DNA from: Vulcanococcus sp. Clear-D1
Lineage (GTDB): Bacteria > Cyanobacteriota > Cyanobacteriia > PCC-6307 > Cyanobiaceae
Reading direction: 5' to 3'
NCBI RefSeq assembly: GCF_014654725.1
Contig: NZ_JACVZV010000024.1
Span: 62,001-126,000, forward strand
Length of the DNA: 64,000 bases
Shown: positions 15,944 to 24,058 of the stretch, in pieces
Numbering within the stretch: position 1 is the stretch's first letter
How the letters are laid out: every line of letters starts with the position of its first letter
Position numbers and translations under genes: made by a program
The notes under the pieces: generated by a model
Seen by the model: only the letters and a program-made list of their open reading frames with translations
The model's database searches: none
Told to the model about the DNA's origin: nothing

Positions 15944-17116
15944 ATGGCGGTGCTGAGCGAGCGCATCCCCCAGCTGATGCCTATGGCCGCCGTGAGTGCT
16001 GCCTGCGCAGCATGGGGGCTTGCACCATCGGTGCCGGTGAAGGTGGAGGGCAGTGCCGTGCTTCTCTCTCCCGAGAGCCGCGTTGGTGTCTACGCCCGAT
16101 CGGCCGGTCAGGTGCAGGAGGTATTCCGCCGCATTGGCGATCCGGTGCAACAGGGGGAGCTCTTGATGAGCATCAATCGCATCGATCAACAAGCGGCAGG
16201 TGGTGGTGTGATTGGCCCCGCCAGCAATGCCCTGATCGATCAAATCAAAGCAGTCGATCAACAGAAGCAAACCATCGTTTCGCGGATCGGAACCCTCCGC
16301 ACCGCCAACCAACCGGTTGGGTTGCAGCTTCAAGCCCTGGAGAACCTGCGCCGTGATGAGGTGATCCCTCGTTACAGCCCCCTCTGGGTGGGAGCGCAGG
16401 ACCTCTACCTGCGCAACCAAAGCTCCATCAAAGAACTGCAGGCTCAACTGGCGCAGTTGGAGGCCACCCGCGCTGCCCTAGTGGCCCAGCGCCAGAGCCA
16501 ATCGGTGTTCGCCCCGCGCAGCGGCATGTTGCTGGGCCTGAGCGTGGACCCTGGCCAGGCGGTGGTTCCAGGCCAAAGGCTCGCTTCCGTTGGCCTGGGC
16601 CCCGAGCCCAACACAGGCGATGGCGAGCGCACGGCGATCGCCTTGTTCAGCGATGCCGATGTGGCCCGCCTCAAACCCGGTATGGCCATCGAGCTGGATT
16701 TGCAACTGCAAACGCGGGATCGCTATGGCGGCAGCTCACAACGCTATGGCCTGGTGGAGGGCCGGATCGCAAGCATCGCCCCAGCCAGCGCCGATCTGGC
16801 CGAAGTGTCTCGCGCTGTGGGTGACGCCGATCTCGCCACGAGCCTGATCGCCCGCAGCCGTCAGGCGGCATTTGGCGAAGGAGGCGATCCTTTGGCCACC
16901 CTGCCCGATAAGGCCACCGCCCCGGTGCGCATCGTCACGGTGAGCCTCGAGCGGGCTGACACCCCTTCGGGCTTGCGCTGGAGCGGCGGTGGCAGCGGGC
17001 CCAACCTCAGCCTCGAGAATGGAACGCCCGCCAAAAGTGAAGTGGTTGTGGAACGGCGCAGCCCCGTGAGTTTCGTGCTGCCGTTCCTGCGTTGGCTGGG
17101 AGGCACGGAACGATGA
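15944..17116 (+). CDS. HlyD-family membrane fusion protein
   Basis: A 390-residue periplasmic adaptor. The ATG at 15944 gives an N-terminal hydrophobic segment (MPMAAVSAACAAWGLAPSV), then a biotinyl-lipoyl-like half (GRVGVYARSAGQVQEVFRRIGDPVQQGELLMSI), a coiled-coil region (LQALENLRRDE, KELQAQLAQLEATRAAL), the return lipoyl half (FAPRSGMLLGLSVDPGQAVVPGQ) and a beta-barrel domain. It would link the inner-membrane FUSC exporter to TolC. Its TGA overlaps the ATG of the following small membrane gene (ATGA). Confidence 0.85.
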   Translation: MAVLSERIPQLMPMAAVSAACAAWGLAPSVPVKVEGSAVLLSPESRVGVYARSAGQVQEVFRRIGDPVQQGELLMSINRIDQQAAGGGVIGPASNALIDQIKAVDQQKQTIVSRIGTLRTANQPVGLQLQALENLRRDEVIPRYSPLWVGAQDLYLRNQSSIKELQAQLAQLEATRAALVAQRQSQSVFAPRSGMLLGLSVDPGQAVVPGQRLASVGLGPEPNTGDGERTAIALFSDADVARLKPGMAIELDLQLQTRDRYGGSSQRYGLVEGRIASIAPASADLAEVSRAVGDADLATSLIARSRQAAFGEGGDPLATLPDKATAPVRIVTVSLERADTPSGLRWSGGGSGPNLSLENGTPAKSEVVVERRSPVSFVLPFLRWLGGTER

Positions 17117-17301
17117 ACCACGCCCTGCAGCGCTGGCTCAAACCCTGGCGCCAACCTGCCCCCTGGCTGGCCTTGATCCTGCTGGCGATCACAGCCGCGA
17201 GCCAGCCCCCGCGGCTGTGGTTCTGGCTGGCATTGCTGTTGATCGTGGTGCTGGTGGGCTGGCTCCAAGCGCTCAAACGCCCCCCCGCCGATGGCGGCTG
17301 A
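17113..17301 (+). CDS. Small two-helix membrane protein of efflux operon
   Basis: A 62-residue protein starting at the ATG that overlaps the hlyD stop. Two closely spaced hydrophobic segments (APWLALILLAITAASQ and LWFWLALLLIVVLVGWLQAL) predict two transmembrane helices. Its end overlaps the start of the FUSC gene by 11 bases. By position it resembles the small AaeX protein of enterobacterial aaeXAB operons, which also accompanies a HlyD protein and a FUSC exporter, but I see no direct sequence match. Confidence 0.65.
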   Translation: MNHALQRWLKPWRQPAPWLALILLAITAASQPPRLWFWLALLLIVVLVGWLQALKRPPADGG

Positions 17302-18448
17302 AGCAGGCCGGCCCGGGCTGGGGCTAGACCTGCGGGCAGCCCTGGTGATCGGCCTCGCCACCGCCATCAGCGATGCCGCCTGCAAAGGCGTGGGCCTCAG
17401 CGGCGGTTCGGTGGCCTACGGGGCAGTGATTGCTGCCTTGGTGATCCGGCCCGACTTCAGCCGTTGGCCCCTGAAGATCTACCCGGTGCTGGTGATCCTC
17501 TTTGGCGTGTGTCTGGCCATCGGGGTGAGCCTTGGGCTCGGGCTCTCCAACGTGCCGGAGCTGTTCTCCTTCGGGCTGGTGGCGGCGCTGATGCAACTGA
17601 TCACCTTGCTGCTGCCCAGCTCATTACGGATCCTGAGTGGCGTGGTTGCCGTTGCGGGAGTGTTGCCCCTGCTGGGCACCCCCAGCTGGGAAGGCTGGCG
17701 CGACCAGATGCTGGCCCTGGTGATCGGACTCACCATCGGCACGCTGGTGCAGCTGATCTTCACGCCCGAGTCAGCAGCAAGCCCGTCCGAAACTGAACCC
17801 AAGCACAGCAAAAACCCTGGCGCTACTCCGGGCGATCCCCCCTTGGCGGAGCGTGTGGCAGCAGGGCTGCGCACTCCGTTTTTCTGGCGCAAGCTTGTGT
17901 TCGCCAGCCTGGCCTACACGATTGGCGTCGGCCTGGGAGCCGTCACCCCGAAATACCTCTACTTCGGGGTGGTGTTATTGCTGAACGACAGCATCGGTGA
18001 CACCCTGGCCCGCGTCCGCGATCGCATGGTGGGGGTGAGCCTCGGCATCCTGATGCCGTTGCTGGTGTTCAACACCATCGGGATGAGTGAGGTCGCAATC
18101 GGGTTGGTGATGGGCGGCACCGCTGCCCTGATGACAGCCCTGAACCGCCAAAGCCATTTGCGCACAGCCCTGATCTCGAGCGGTGTGGCCTTCGTTGGTT
18201 ACGGGCCGCTGGTGGCCTGGTACATCCCCCACCGCTGGATCGACTACCTGATGGGCTGCGGACTGGCCCTGGCCGTTGGGCTGCTGCTCTTCCCCAATTC
18301 GGCCCTGCGCCGCTTCAATCAGCTCACCGCTGGCGCCAGGAATCCGAGTGTGGCGGGCGAGCTGAAGCAGTTGCTTCCAGCCGCCACGGAGGAGGCCCGC
18401 TGGCTGGGCCTACCCAAACCACAACTCCCCGCCTGGTCCAACCCATGA
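17291..18448 (+). CDS. FUSC/aromatic-acid-exporter family membrane protein
   Basis: A 385-residue membrane protein with two blocks of transmembrane helices (residues about 12-165 and about 205-345) separated by a polar loop (SPSETEPKHSKNPGATPGDPPLAE). This duplicated arrangement and the GSVAYGAVIAALVIRPDFSRWPLKI motif fit the FUSC/DUF939 exporters (AaeB-like), which pump aromatic or other small acids with HlyD and TolC partners. It lies between the small membrane gene and the channel gene, overlapping both. The substrate is unknown. Confidence 0.78.
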   Translation: MAAEAGRPGLGLDLRAALVIGLATAISDAACKGVGLSGGSVAYGAVIAALVIRPDFSRWPLKIYPVLVILFGVCLAIGVSLGLGLSNVPELFSFGLVAALMQLITLLLPSSLRILSGVVAVAGVLPLLGTPSWEGWRDQMLALVIGLTIGTLVQLIFTPESAASPSETEPKHSKNPGATPGDPPLAERVAAGLRTPFFWRKLVFASLAYTIGVGLGAVTPKYLYFGVVLLLNDSIGDTLARVRDRMVGVSLGILMPLLVFNTIGMSEVAIGLVMGGTAALMTALNRQSHLRTALISSGVAFVGYGPLVAWYIPHRWIDYLMGCGLALAVGLLLFPNSALRRFNQLTAGARNPSVAGELKQLLPAATEEARWLGLPKPQLPAWSNP

Positions 18449-18993
18449 CACCACGCCAGCGCACCCTGCTTCTCGGTGCCGTGGGGCTTCTCGTGCCCCT
18501 GAGTGGCCAGGCCAAGGCTGCAACAACGATGGCGGGCTGCACGAGTCCAGGTATTGCCATCCAACTGCTGATCTGCAGCGCCATGTTGGTGATCGCCTGT
18601 GTGGTGCAACTGGGGCTGACCACCCTGATTACGGAATGGACCCACCACCCGGGCTTGATGCACTGGTGCGCAGCCAAGGCCTATCACCGAGCCCTTGCGG
18701 TGTTGATCGGAGCCAAGCTGGTGGTGCTAACGCTCTTGGGTTACATCCTGATGTGGGCGCTGCTGTTTGCGGGTCTTGGTTTGCTGCCAGACCTGGAAAC
18801 CAGTTTTTATTTCAGTGGCATCACCTTCACCACGGTTGGCTACGGCGATGAGATCTTGCCCACCTGCTGGCGCCTCCTCAGCGTGGGGCTGGCCGTGAAC
18901 GGGGTGCTGATGGCTGGGTGGAGCACCGCGTTGCTGGTGTACATCGTGCAACGTTCCATGGAACTGCGGCTCCAGCAGCGCAACAGCCCCTAA
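18445..18993 (+). CDS. Potassium-channel-like protein (two-helix pore domain)
   Basis: A 182-residue protein. After an N-terminal hydrophobic segment (TLLLGAVGLLVPLSGQAKA) and a helix at about 38-63, it has a helix-pore-helix unit with the selectivity filter TTVGYGDE (residues 129-136) and a final helix (LSVGLAVNGVLMAGWSTALLVYIV). That filter is typical of K+ channels (Ion_trans_2). Its ATG overlaps the FUSC stop by four bases, so it is a true operon member. The end overlaps the convergent diguanylate cyclase gene by four bases. Confidence 0.8.
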   Translation: MTPRQRTLLLGAVGLLVPLSGQAKAATTMAGCTSPGIAIQLLICSAMLVIACVVQLGLTTLITEWTHHPGLMHWCAAKAYHRALAVLIGAKLVVLTLLGYILMWALLFAGLGLLPDLETSFYFSGITFTTVGYGDEILPTCWRLLSVGLAVNGVLMAGWSTALLVYIVQRSMELRLQQRNSP

Positions 18994-20198
18994 GCGGTCT
19001 GCACGGTCCATCCCATCGGGTGGAGGCGTTGCAGATCCATCACCTGATTGCGGCCCTGATCCTTAGCGACATACAGCGCGGCATCCGCCGCCTGGAGCAA
19101 TTCCGTCAAGTGTTGGCGGCCTTCACTGCCCTTCTCCACCATGCCGATGGAGAGGGTGAGTTGCGGCTCACTGCCGTCGGCCAACGTCCAGCGCTGGGAG
19201 GCCACCCGCTGGCGCAAGCGCTCCAACAAATCATGGGCTTGCGGCGCTGCCGCAGCCACCAGCAGAGCGAATTCATCACCTCCGAGGCGCCCCACCAAAT
19301 CGCCCCGCCGAACAGCTCCGTTGAGAAAATCCGCCATGCGACGAATCACCTCATCACCAGCAGCATGGCCATAGGTGTCGTTGATTGTTTTGAAGTGATC
19401 AATGTCGATCAAGGCCACCACCATCGGCTGATCTAAGCCAGGCAGTTCCAACCGTTCATCAGCGGCTTCGAGAAAGGCTCCACGATTGAGCACACCGGAG
19501 AGGCTGTCGGTCTGGGCCAGGCTGATCAACTCCGGCAGCAGCTGGCGCCGCACCACAAGCACCAATGCACCTGTGGTGAGGAAGAGAGGCACCAAACCAA
19601 GCAGAAACACCAGCCCCGTGAGCTGCAGGGCCCGGCCCACCAGGGGCTGGAGGTCGAGATCGATCACCAACAGCCCTTGCTGGCCAAAGGCCGGCAACCC
19701 CTCAAGCGCCAGGGGGGTGGGCAACACACGCACCATGTGGTCGCCCCCAACCCAGGGGATGGGGCCATCGAGCAGCGACGAGGCACGGTCGGGTGCGCAA
19801 AAACCGGTCTGACTCTCCACAAAACAGGCTCTCAGATGAGCTCCCAGATCGCCCAAACCATCCGACAAACTGAGATCCTGCACGCGCTTCCCCACCAGAG
19901 CGTTGTCGCTGGCGGCCAGGATCAGGCCCCGTTGGTCAAGCAACAACGCCGAGCGCAATTCACGCGATGCCGCTGCCAGCTGCAGCTGCCGCTGCACCTC
20001 ATACATCGGCTGAAAACTGGTGAGATTGCCCGCGAGATCACGCTCAAGCGTGCGGGCATGGTTCTCCAATTCCTGGAGTGTGGTTCGCAACACCAGGGCA
20101 CCACTCACCGTGCCCAAGGCCGTGGATCCAAACGCTGCCGCCGCCAGGGCAATCCCCAGCAGACGCCGATTCACCCGTTGCCGAAGCGGCCCCTTCAT
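18990..20198 (-). CDS. Membrane diguanylate cyclase with periplasmic sensor
   Basis: A 402-residue protein with transmembrane helices at about 13-37 and 190-217 flanking a periplasmic domain of about 150 residues, then a GGDEF domain. The active site GGDEF (306-310) is intact. An RxxD inhibitory site (RRGD, 297-300) sits exactly five residues before it, as in feedback-regulated cyclases. It should make c-di-GMP from two GTP. Its ATG overlaps the stop of the binding-protein gene at 20195 by four bases, so sensor domain and binding proteins are probably made together. Confidence 0.88.
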   Translation of the reverse strand: MKGPLRQRVNRRLLGIALAAAAFGSTALGTVSGALVLRTTLQELENHARTLERDLAGNLTSFQPMYEVQRQLQLAAASRELRSALLLDQRGLILAASDNALVGKRVQDLSLSDGLGDLGAHLRACFVESQTGFCAPDRASSLLDGPIPWVGGDHMVRVLPTPLALEGLPAFGQQGLLVIDLDLQPLVGRALQLTGLVFLLGLVPLFLTTGALVLVVRRQLLPELISLAQTDSLSGVLNRGAFLEAADERLELPGLDQPMVVALIDIDHFKTINDTYGHAAGDEVIRRMADFLNGAVRRGDLVGRLGGDEFALLVAAAAPQAHDLLERLRQRVASQRWTLADGSEPQLTLSIGMVEKGSEGRQHLTELLQAADAALYVAKDQGRNQVMDLQRLHPMGWTVQTA

Positions 20199-21166
20199 CG
20201 CACCAACTCCGGAGCGATCTGGGGCAGTGGCACACCCTGCGGCAAGCGATTGGCCTGGCGCATCTGAGCCTGCAACTGCAACAAGGTGCGCTGCACCGGT
20301 CCAGAGGGGGCGAGCAGCTCAGCCTGTTGCGCTTGATCGGGGTAGCGGATCAAGCGCTGGGAGAGCAGAAATTGCTCGGATGTCACCCCCTGGCGCTGGG
20401 CCATTAAGGCCGTGGATTGCTGCGGCTCTTGCTGGGCCAACTGGCGAGACGCCCACCAGGAGCGCACCAGGGCCGCCACCAACGGCTGGTTCGAGCGCTG
20501 CAGCTCCGGGCTCACCGCCAACACATCCACCACCTCTCCGGGAATCTCGCTGGAGCTGAACAACACGCGCCAACGAGGATCAGCCAGCAGCGCATCGCTG
20601 TGGGGCACGTAGGTCACCACCGCCTCCAGCGCCCCACGCTTGAGCTGAGCGACCAAGGCTTTCGGGCTGTCGTAGCGGAGCTGAACATCCGCAAGCCCGA
20701 AGCCGTGGGGGCGCACAGCGCTCAGGAGCATGAATTCACCGAGCACGCTGCGCTCGAGCCCAACCCGTTTGCCTTTGAGATCGGCAGGTGAGCGCAGCGG
20801 GGCAGCAGCGATCAATTGATCGGCACCGTTGGAGTCGTCCAACACCAGCACAATCACCGGACAGCGGGCCGGCACCTCGCGGCAAATCGCGATCGCCTCG
20901 GGCAGGGTGGTGGCGATGGCATCGACATCACCACGGCTGAAGGCGCGGCGCTGATCCTGCAGGGAGCCGAACTGATCCACCTGCAGGCTGAAGCCTTGCT
21001 CACGATCCAAGCCTTTGCGGCTGGCGAGATAGAAGTATTCGTAGGCCGGCCAATCCACAATGGCCAGCCGCACCTGGCGCTCTCGCCACGGCGCCAAACA
21101 CGACACCAAACCCAAAGCCAGGCCAGCCGAGCCCACAACCGCTGCGAGCAAGCCACGCCGCTTCAT
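20195..21166 (-). CDS. NMT1/ThiY-like periplasmic binding lipoprotein 2
   Basis: A 323-residue substrate-binding protein of the ABC-transporter (NMT1/SsuA-like) fold. The N terminus has a lipobox-like LVSC with Cys23. The fold starts with RLAIVDWPAYEYFYLASRKGLDREQG and includes GDVDAIATTLPEAIAICRE and LKGKRVGLERSVLGEFMLLSA, both shared with the preceding paralogue. It is coupled at both ends (ATGA at 21163-21166 and 20195-20198). No permease or ATPase gene is near, so a sensory rather than transport role is inferred. Confidence 0.8.
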   Translation of the reverse strand: MKRRGLLAAVVGSAGLALGLVSCLAPWRERQVRLAIVDWPAYEYFYLASRKGLDREQGFSLQVDQFGSLQDQRRAFSRGDVDAIATTLPEAIAICREVPARCPVIVLVLDDSNGADQLIAAAPLRSPADLKGKRVGLERSVLGEFMLLSAVRPHGFGLADVQLRYDSPKALVAQLKRGALEAVVTYVPHSDALLADPRWRVLFSSSEIPGEVVDVLAVSPELQRSNQPLVAALVRSWWASRQLAQQEPQQSTALMAQRQGVTSEQFLLSQRLIRYPDQAQQAELLAPSGPVQRTLLQLQAQMRQANRLPQGVPLPQIAPELVR

Positions 21167-22167
21167 CGGGCGGCCTCCACAAAGCGGGGGGTCACTGTTG
21201 GCACCGGCGCCCCAGACCCCATGATCTTCAGGCGCTCCTGCACGGCCTGCACCGCTTTGAGATTGCGGGCCAACACACCACCGGGCTGCAACATCGGCCC
21301 TTGTTGATCCAGGCTGAAATACACCAACCCCTGCTCCGCCTGGCGGTATTCCTCGGGGCTGAGTTGCTCGCGCTGGGCTGCCAAGGCAAGGGCCTTAGCA
21401 GGGTTTTGGCGCGCCGCCTGGTGGGCTGCCGCCCAAGCCCGAATCAACCTGGTGATCGTGTCGCCATGGCGGGCCAGATACTGCGGATCCACCGCCAACA
21501 CATCAAACACCTCACCGGGGATGGCGCGGCTATCGAAGAGCGGACGCGACACCCCATCACGGGCGGCGTAATCACTGAACGGCGGGAAGAACACCGCCGC
21601 CTTCACCTCACCCTTGCGCAAAGCATCAGGCATCTGCGCCAAGGGAATGTTCTGCAACCGCACATCGGAGAGCTCCAAGCCCACCTGGTCCAGGGCGCGA
21701 CTCAGCACATAAGGGCCCAAGGTGGAGAAGGTCACCGCCACGGGTTCGCCCTTCAAGGCGGCGAGGTTGGGGATCGAGCGGGCCACAGCGATCTGATCGC
21801 CGCCCCTCGACTCATCGAGGATCAACACGACCACCGGGCAGCGGCGCGGTGCACGGCTGCACAAATCCACCGCCTCCACCGTGGTGAGCTGGGCCAAGGG
21901 CACATCACCGCGCAGGTAGGCATGCACGATCGTTTGCGGATCCGGGAACTGCAGAGGCTTCAGCTCAAGCCCCTCGCGCCGATCCAAGCCCAGCTTGTGG
22001 GCCAGATACATGTATTCGTACCCCGGCCAGTTCGACACCGGCACTTCAATGCTTGGGCGCTGGCCTTGGCACCCGGTCAAAACCCCAAGCGCTGCGGCAG
22101 CGCTGAACGCTGCCAGGGATCCACGGCAGATCCGGCGGTGAACGGAGCGCACTGGGGCAGGAATCAT
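21163..22167 (-). CDS. NMT1/ThiY-like periplasmic binding lipoprotein 1
   Basis: A 334-residue substrate-binding protein with a clear lipobox (LTGC, Cys33) and the same opening (VSNWPGYEYMYLAHKLGLDRREGLEL) as its downstream paralogue. GDVPLAQLTTVEAVDLCSRAPRRCPVVVLILDESRG also aligns with the paralogue, which shows a duplication. It is the first gene of the three-gene operon with the second binding protein and the diguanylate cyclase. It diverges from the EAL gene at 22255 across 87 bp. The ligand is unknown. Family members bind pyrimidines, sulfonates, nitrate or similar small molecules. Confidence 0.8.
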   Translation of the reverse strand: MIPAPVRSVHRRICRGSLAAFSAAAALGVLTGCQGQRPSIEVPVSNWPGYEYMYLAHKLGLDRREGLELKPLQFPDPQTIVHAYLRGDVPLAQLTTVEAVDLCSRAPRRCPVVVLILDESRGGDQIAVARSIPNLAALKGEPVAVTFSTLGPYVLSRALDQVGLELSDVRLQNIPLAQMPDALRKGEVKAAVFFPPFSDYAARDGVSRPLFDSRAIPGEVFDVLAVDPQYLARHGDTITRLIRAWAAAHQAARQNPAKALALAAQREQLSPEEYRQAEQGLVYFSLDQQGPMLQPGGVLARNLKAVQAVQERLKIMGSGAPVPTVTPRFVEAAR

Positions 22168-22254
22168 GTCCCAGGCTAGTCAGGGAAGGCGATCTGGCAA
22201 CGCCGATGCCAGCACAGCGGGCCTTCCTAAGCTCCACTCACCTTGAGGTGATCT

Positions 22255-24003
22255 GTGCTCGATCCCGCCCTGGTTGAGCAGGCCAACCCACGGTTGTGTG
22301 GCGGGGTGAGTGAGCTCCTGGCGGAAGCGGAGCGCATGCAGCGCTGCGGCAGCTGGCGGATTCAGCACGGCAGCGGCGAAGTGCTCTGGTCACCTGAGAC
22401 TTACCGCTTGTTGAACGTTGATCCCAACCTGCCGGCCAGCCTTGAACTGCTCCTGGAGCAAGTCCACCCCGAGGACCGTGACCTACTCGCCGCCAGTGTG
22501 CGGCAATCGTGGTTGAGCGGCAGGCCGTTCCGGCTGGAGCATCGGCTTGCACTCGCCAACGATCAAATCGTGCAGGTGTTGCATCGCGGTGAAACCATCT
22601 GCGACGACAACGGCAAAGCGCTGTACACCGTCAGCACGCTGCAACGCCTCTCGCAGCAACGCAATCTGCAACTGGAGCTGGAGCAGGCCACCCACACCGA
22701 TGCGATCACCGGGCTTCCTAACCGCCTGGCATCCATCAGTTACTTGGAGCAGCGCATTCGCGAACTGCCCTACAACCGCCAGATCGCCATTCTCTGCCTC
22801 GATCTCGACAACTTCCAGGGCATCAATGACAGCTTTGGCGTTGAGATCGGCAATCGACTGCTGCACTGGACTGGCGAACACCTGCGCCAACAGCTGCAAC
22901 CAAGCGACTGGTTGGCCCGCCTGGATAGCGACACGTTCCTGGTGGTGCGCAGCGACAACCTGGGCAACATTTCTCAGGCCATTGATCTGGCCCAGCAACT
23001 GCAGGAATCGCTGCGGCAGGTGGTGCCTCGGCTCGACACACCGCTACCGATCAAGCTCAGCGCCTGCGTGGGGGTGAGCATCGCGCCCGACCATGGCAGC
23101 GATGCCTCCAGCCTGTTGCAGTGGGCCAACACAGCCCTCACCGAATCCAAACGCCAGGGCAAGGGCGGATGCAAGGTGTACTCCACGGCCATCAGCCAGA
23201 AAATTCGCGAAACCCTCGACCTGGAGCAGCGCTTGGCGCGCGCCATGGATCGCCAGGAGTTGCTGCTGCACTATCAACCCCAATGGGACCGGCAGCAGCG
23301 TCTGATCGGTGCGGAAGCTCTCCTGCGCTGGCATACCCGTCGCGGCGAAACCATCCCGCCGAACCGCTTCATCCCCCTGGCCGAACAGAGCGGCTTGATC
23401 GCAAGCATTGGGCATTGGGTCTTGGAGCAGGCGGTTGCCCAACTGAGCCAATGGCAGCAGCAAGGACTCCACTTGGGGCGGCTGGCGATCAACGTGTCTG
23501 GCCATCAACTCGATCCCGATCAGCACCCCCTCGATCAGCGACTGCTCAGCCTTTGTGATCACTGGAAGGTGGAGCCCAATCAATTGGAGGTGGAAGTCAC
23601 GGAAACGGCCTTGATCAGCAATCCCTCGGCCGCCGCCGCCACGCTCAAACAACTCGCAGCAGCAGGCGTCAGCCTGGCGATTGACGACTTCGGCACCGGT
23701 TTTTCATCCCTGGCGAGCTTGCAGCGTCTGCCGCTGCAACGGCTCAAGATTGACCGCTGCTTTGTGAGCGATCTACCGAACACCCCCTCCGATCGCAGCA
23801 TCGTGAAAGCCACGATCCTGATGGCCCACGAGCTGGGGCTGAGTTGTCTGGCTGAAGGGGTGGAAACAGAGGAGCAACGGCAACAGTTACTGGACCTAGG
23901 CTGCGACAGTTTTCAGGGTTACCTCCTCGGCAAACCGATGCCCGCTGCACAGCTGCAGGAGCTGATGACCGCACAAACAGCAATGTCCTCAAATGGGAAC
24001 TGA
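22255..24003 (+). CDS. PAS-GGDEF(degenerate)-EAL protein, probable c-di-GMP phosphodiesterase
   Basis: A 582-residue cytoplasmic protein. Residues about 25-135 form a PAS-like domain (CGSWRIQHGSGEVLWSPETYRLL). A GGDEF domain at about 145-305 has DSDTF (224-228) in place of GGDEF and is therefore probably inactive. The EAL domain from about 325 keeps EALLRW (354-359), IDDFGTGFSSL and the later EGVETEEQ motif. It should hydrolyse c-di-GMP under control of the PAS and GGDEF domains. The GTG at 22255 has a GAGG ribosome-binding site nine bases upstream. It is divergent from the binding-protein/cyclase operon. Confidence 0.87.
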   Translation: MLDPALVEQANPRLCGGVSELLAEAERMQRCGSWRIQHGSGEVLWSPETYRLLNVDPNLPASLELLLEQVHPEDRDLLAASVRQSWLSGRPFRLEHRLALANDQIVQVLHRGETICDDNGKALYTVSTLQRLSQQRNLQLELEQATHTDAITGLPNRLASISYLEQRIRELPYNRQIAILCLDLDNFQGINDSFGVEIGNRLLHWTGEHLRQQLQPSDWLARLDSDTFLVVRSDNLGNISQAIDLAQQLQESLRQVVPRLDTPLPIKLSACVGVSIAPDHGSDASSLLQWANTALTESKRQGKGGCKVYSTAISQKIRETLDLEQRLARAMDRQELLLHYQPQWDRQQRLIGAEALLRWHTRRGETIPPNRFIPLAEQSGLIASIGHWVLEQAVAQLSQWQQQGLHLGRLAINVSGHQLDPDQHPLDQRLLSLCDHWKVEPNQLEVEVTETALISNPSAAAATLKQLAAAGVSLAIDDFGTGFSSLASLQRLPLQRLKIDRCFVSDLPNTPSDRSIVKATILMAHELGLSCLAEGVETEEQRQQLLDLGCDSFQGYLLGKPMPAAQLQELMTAQTAMSSNGN

Positions 24004-24058
24004 CAACACGTCGCAGGCTGGTTAGGTTTCCCGTACCACCAGAGCTGAACCTGCACCG

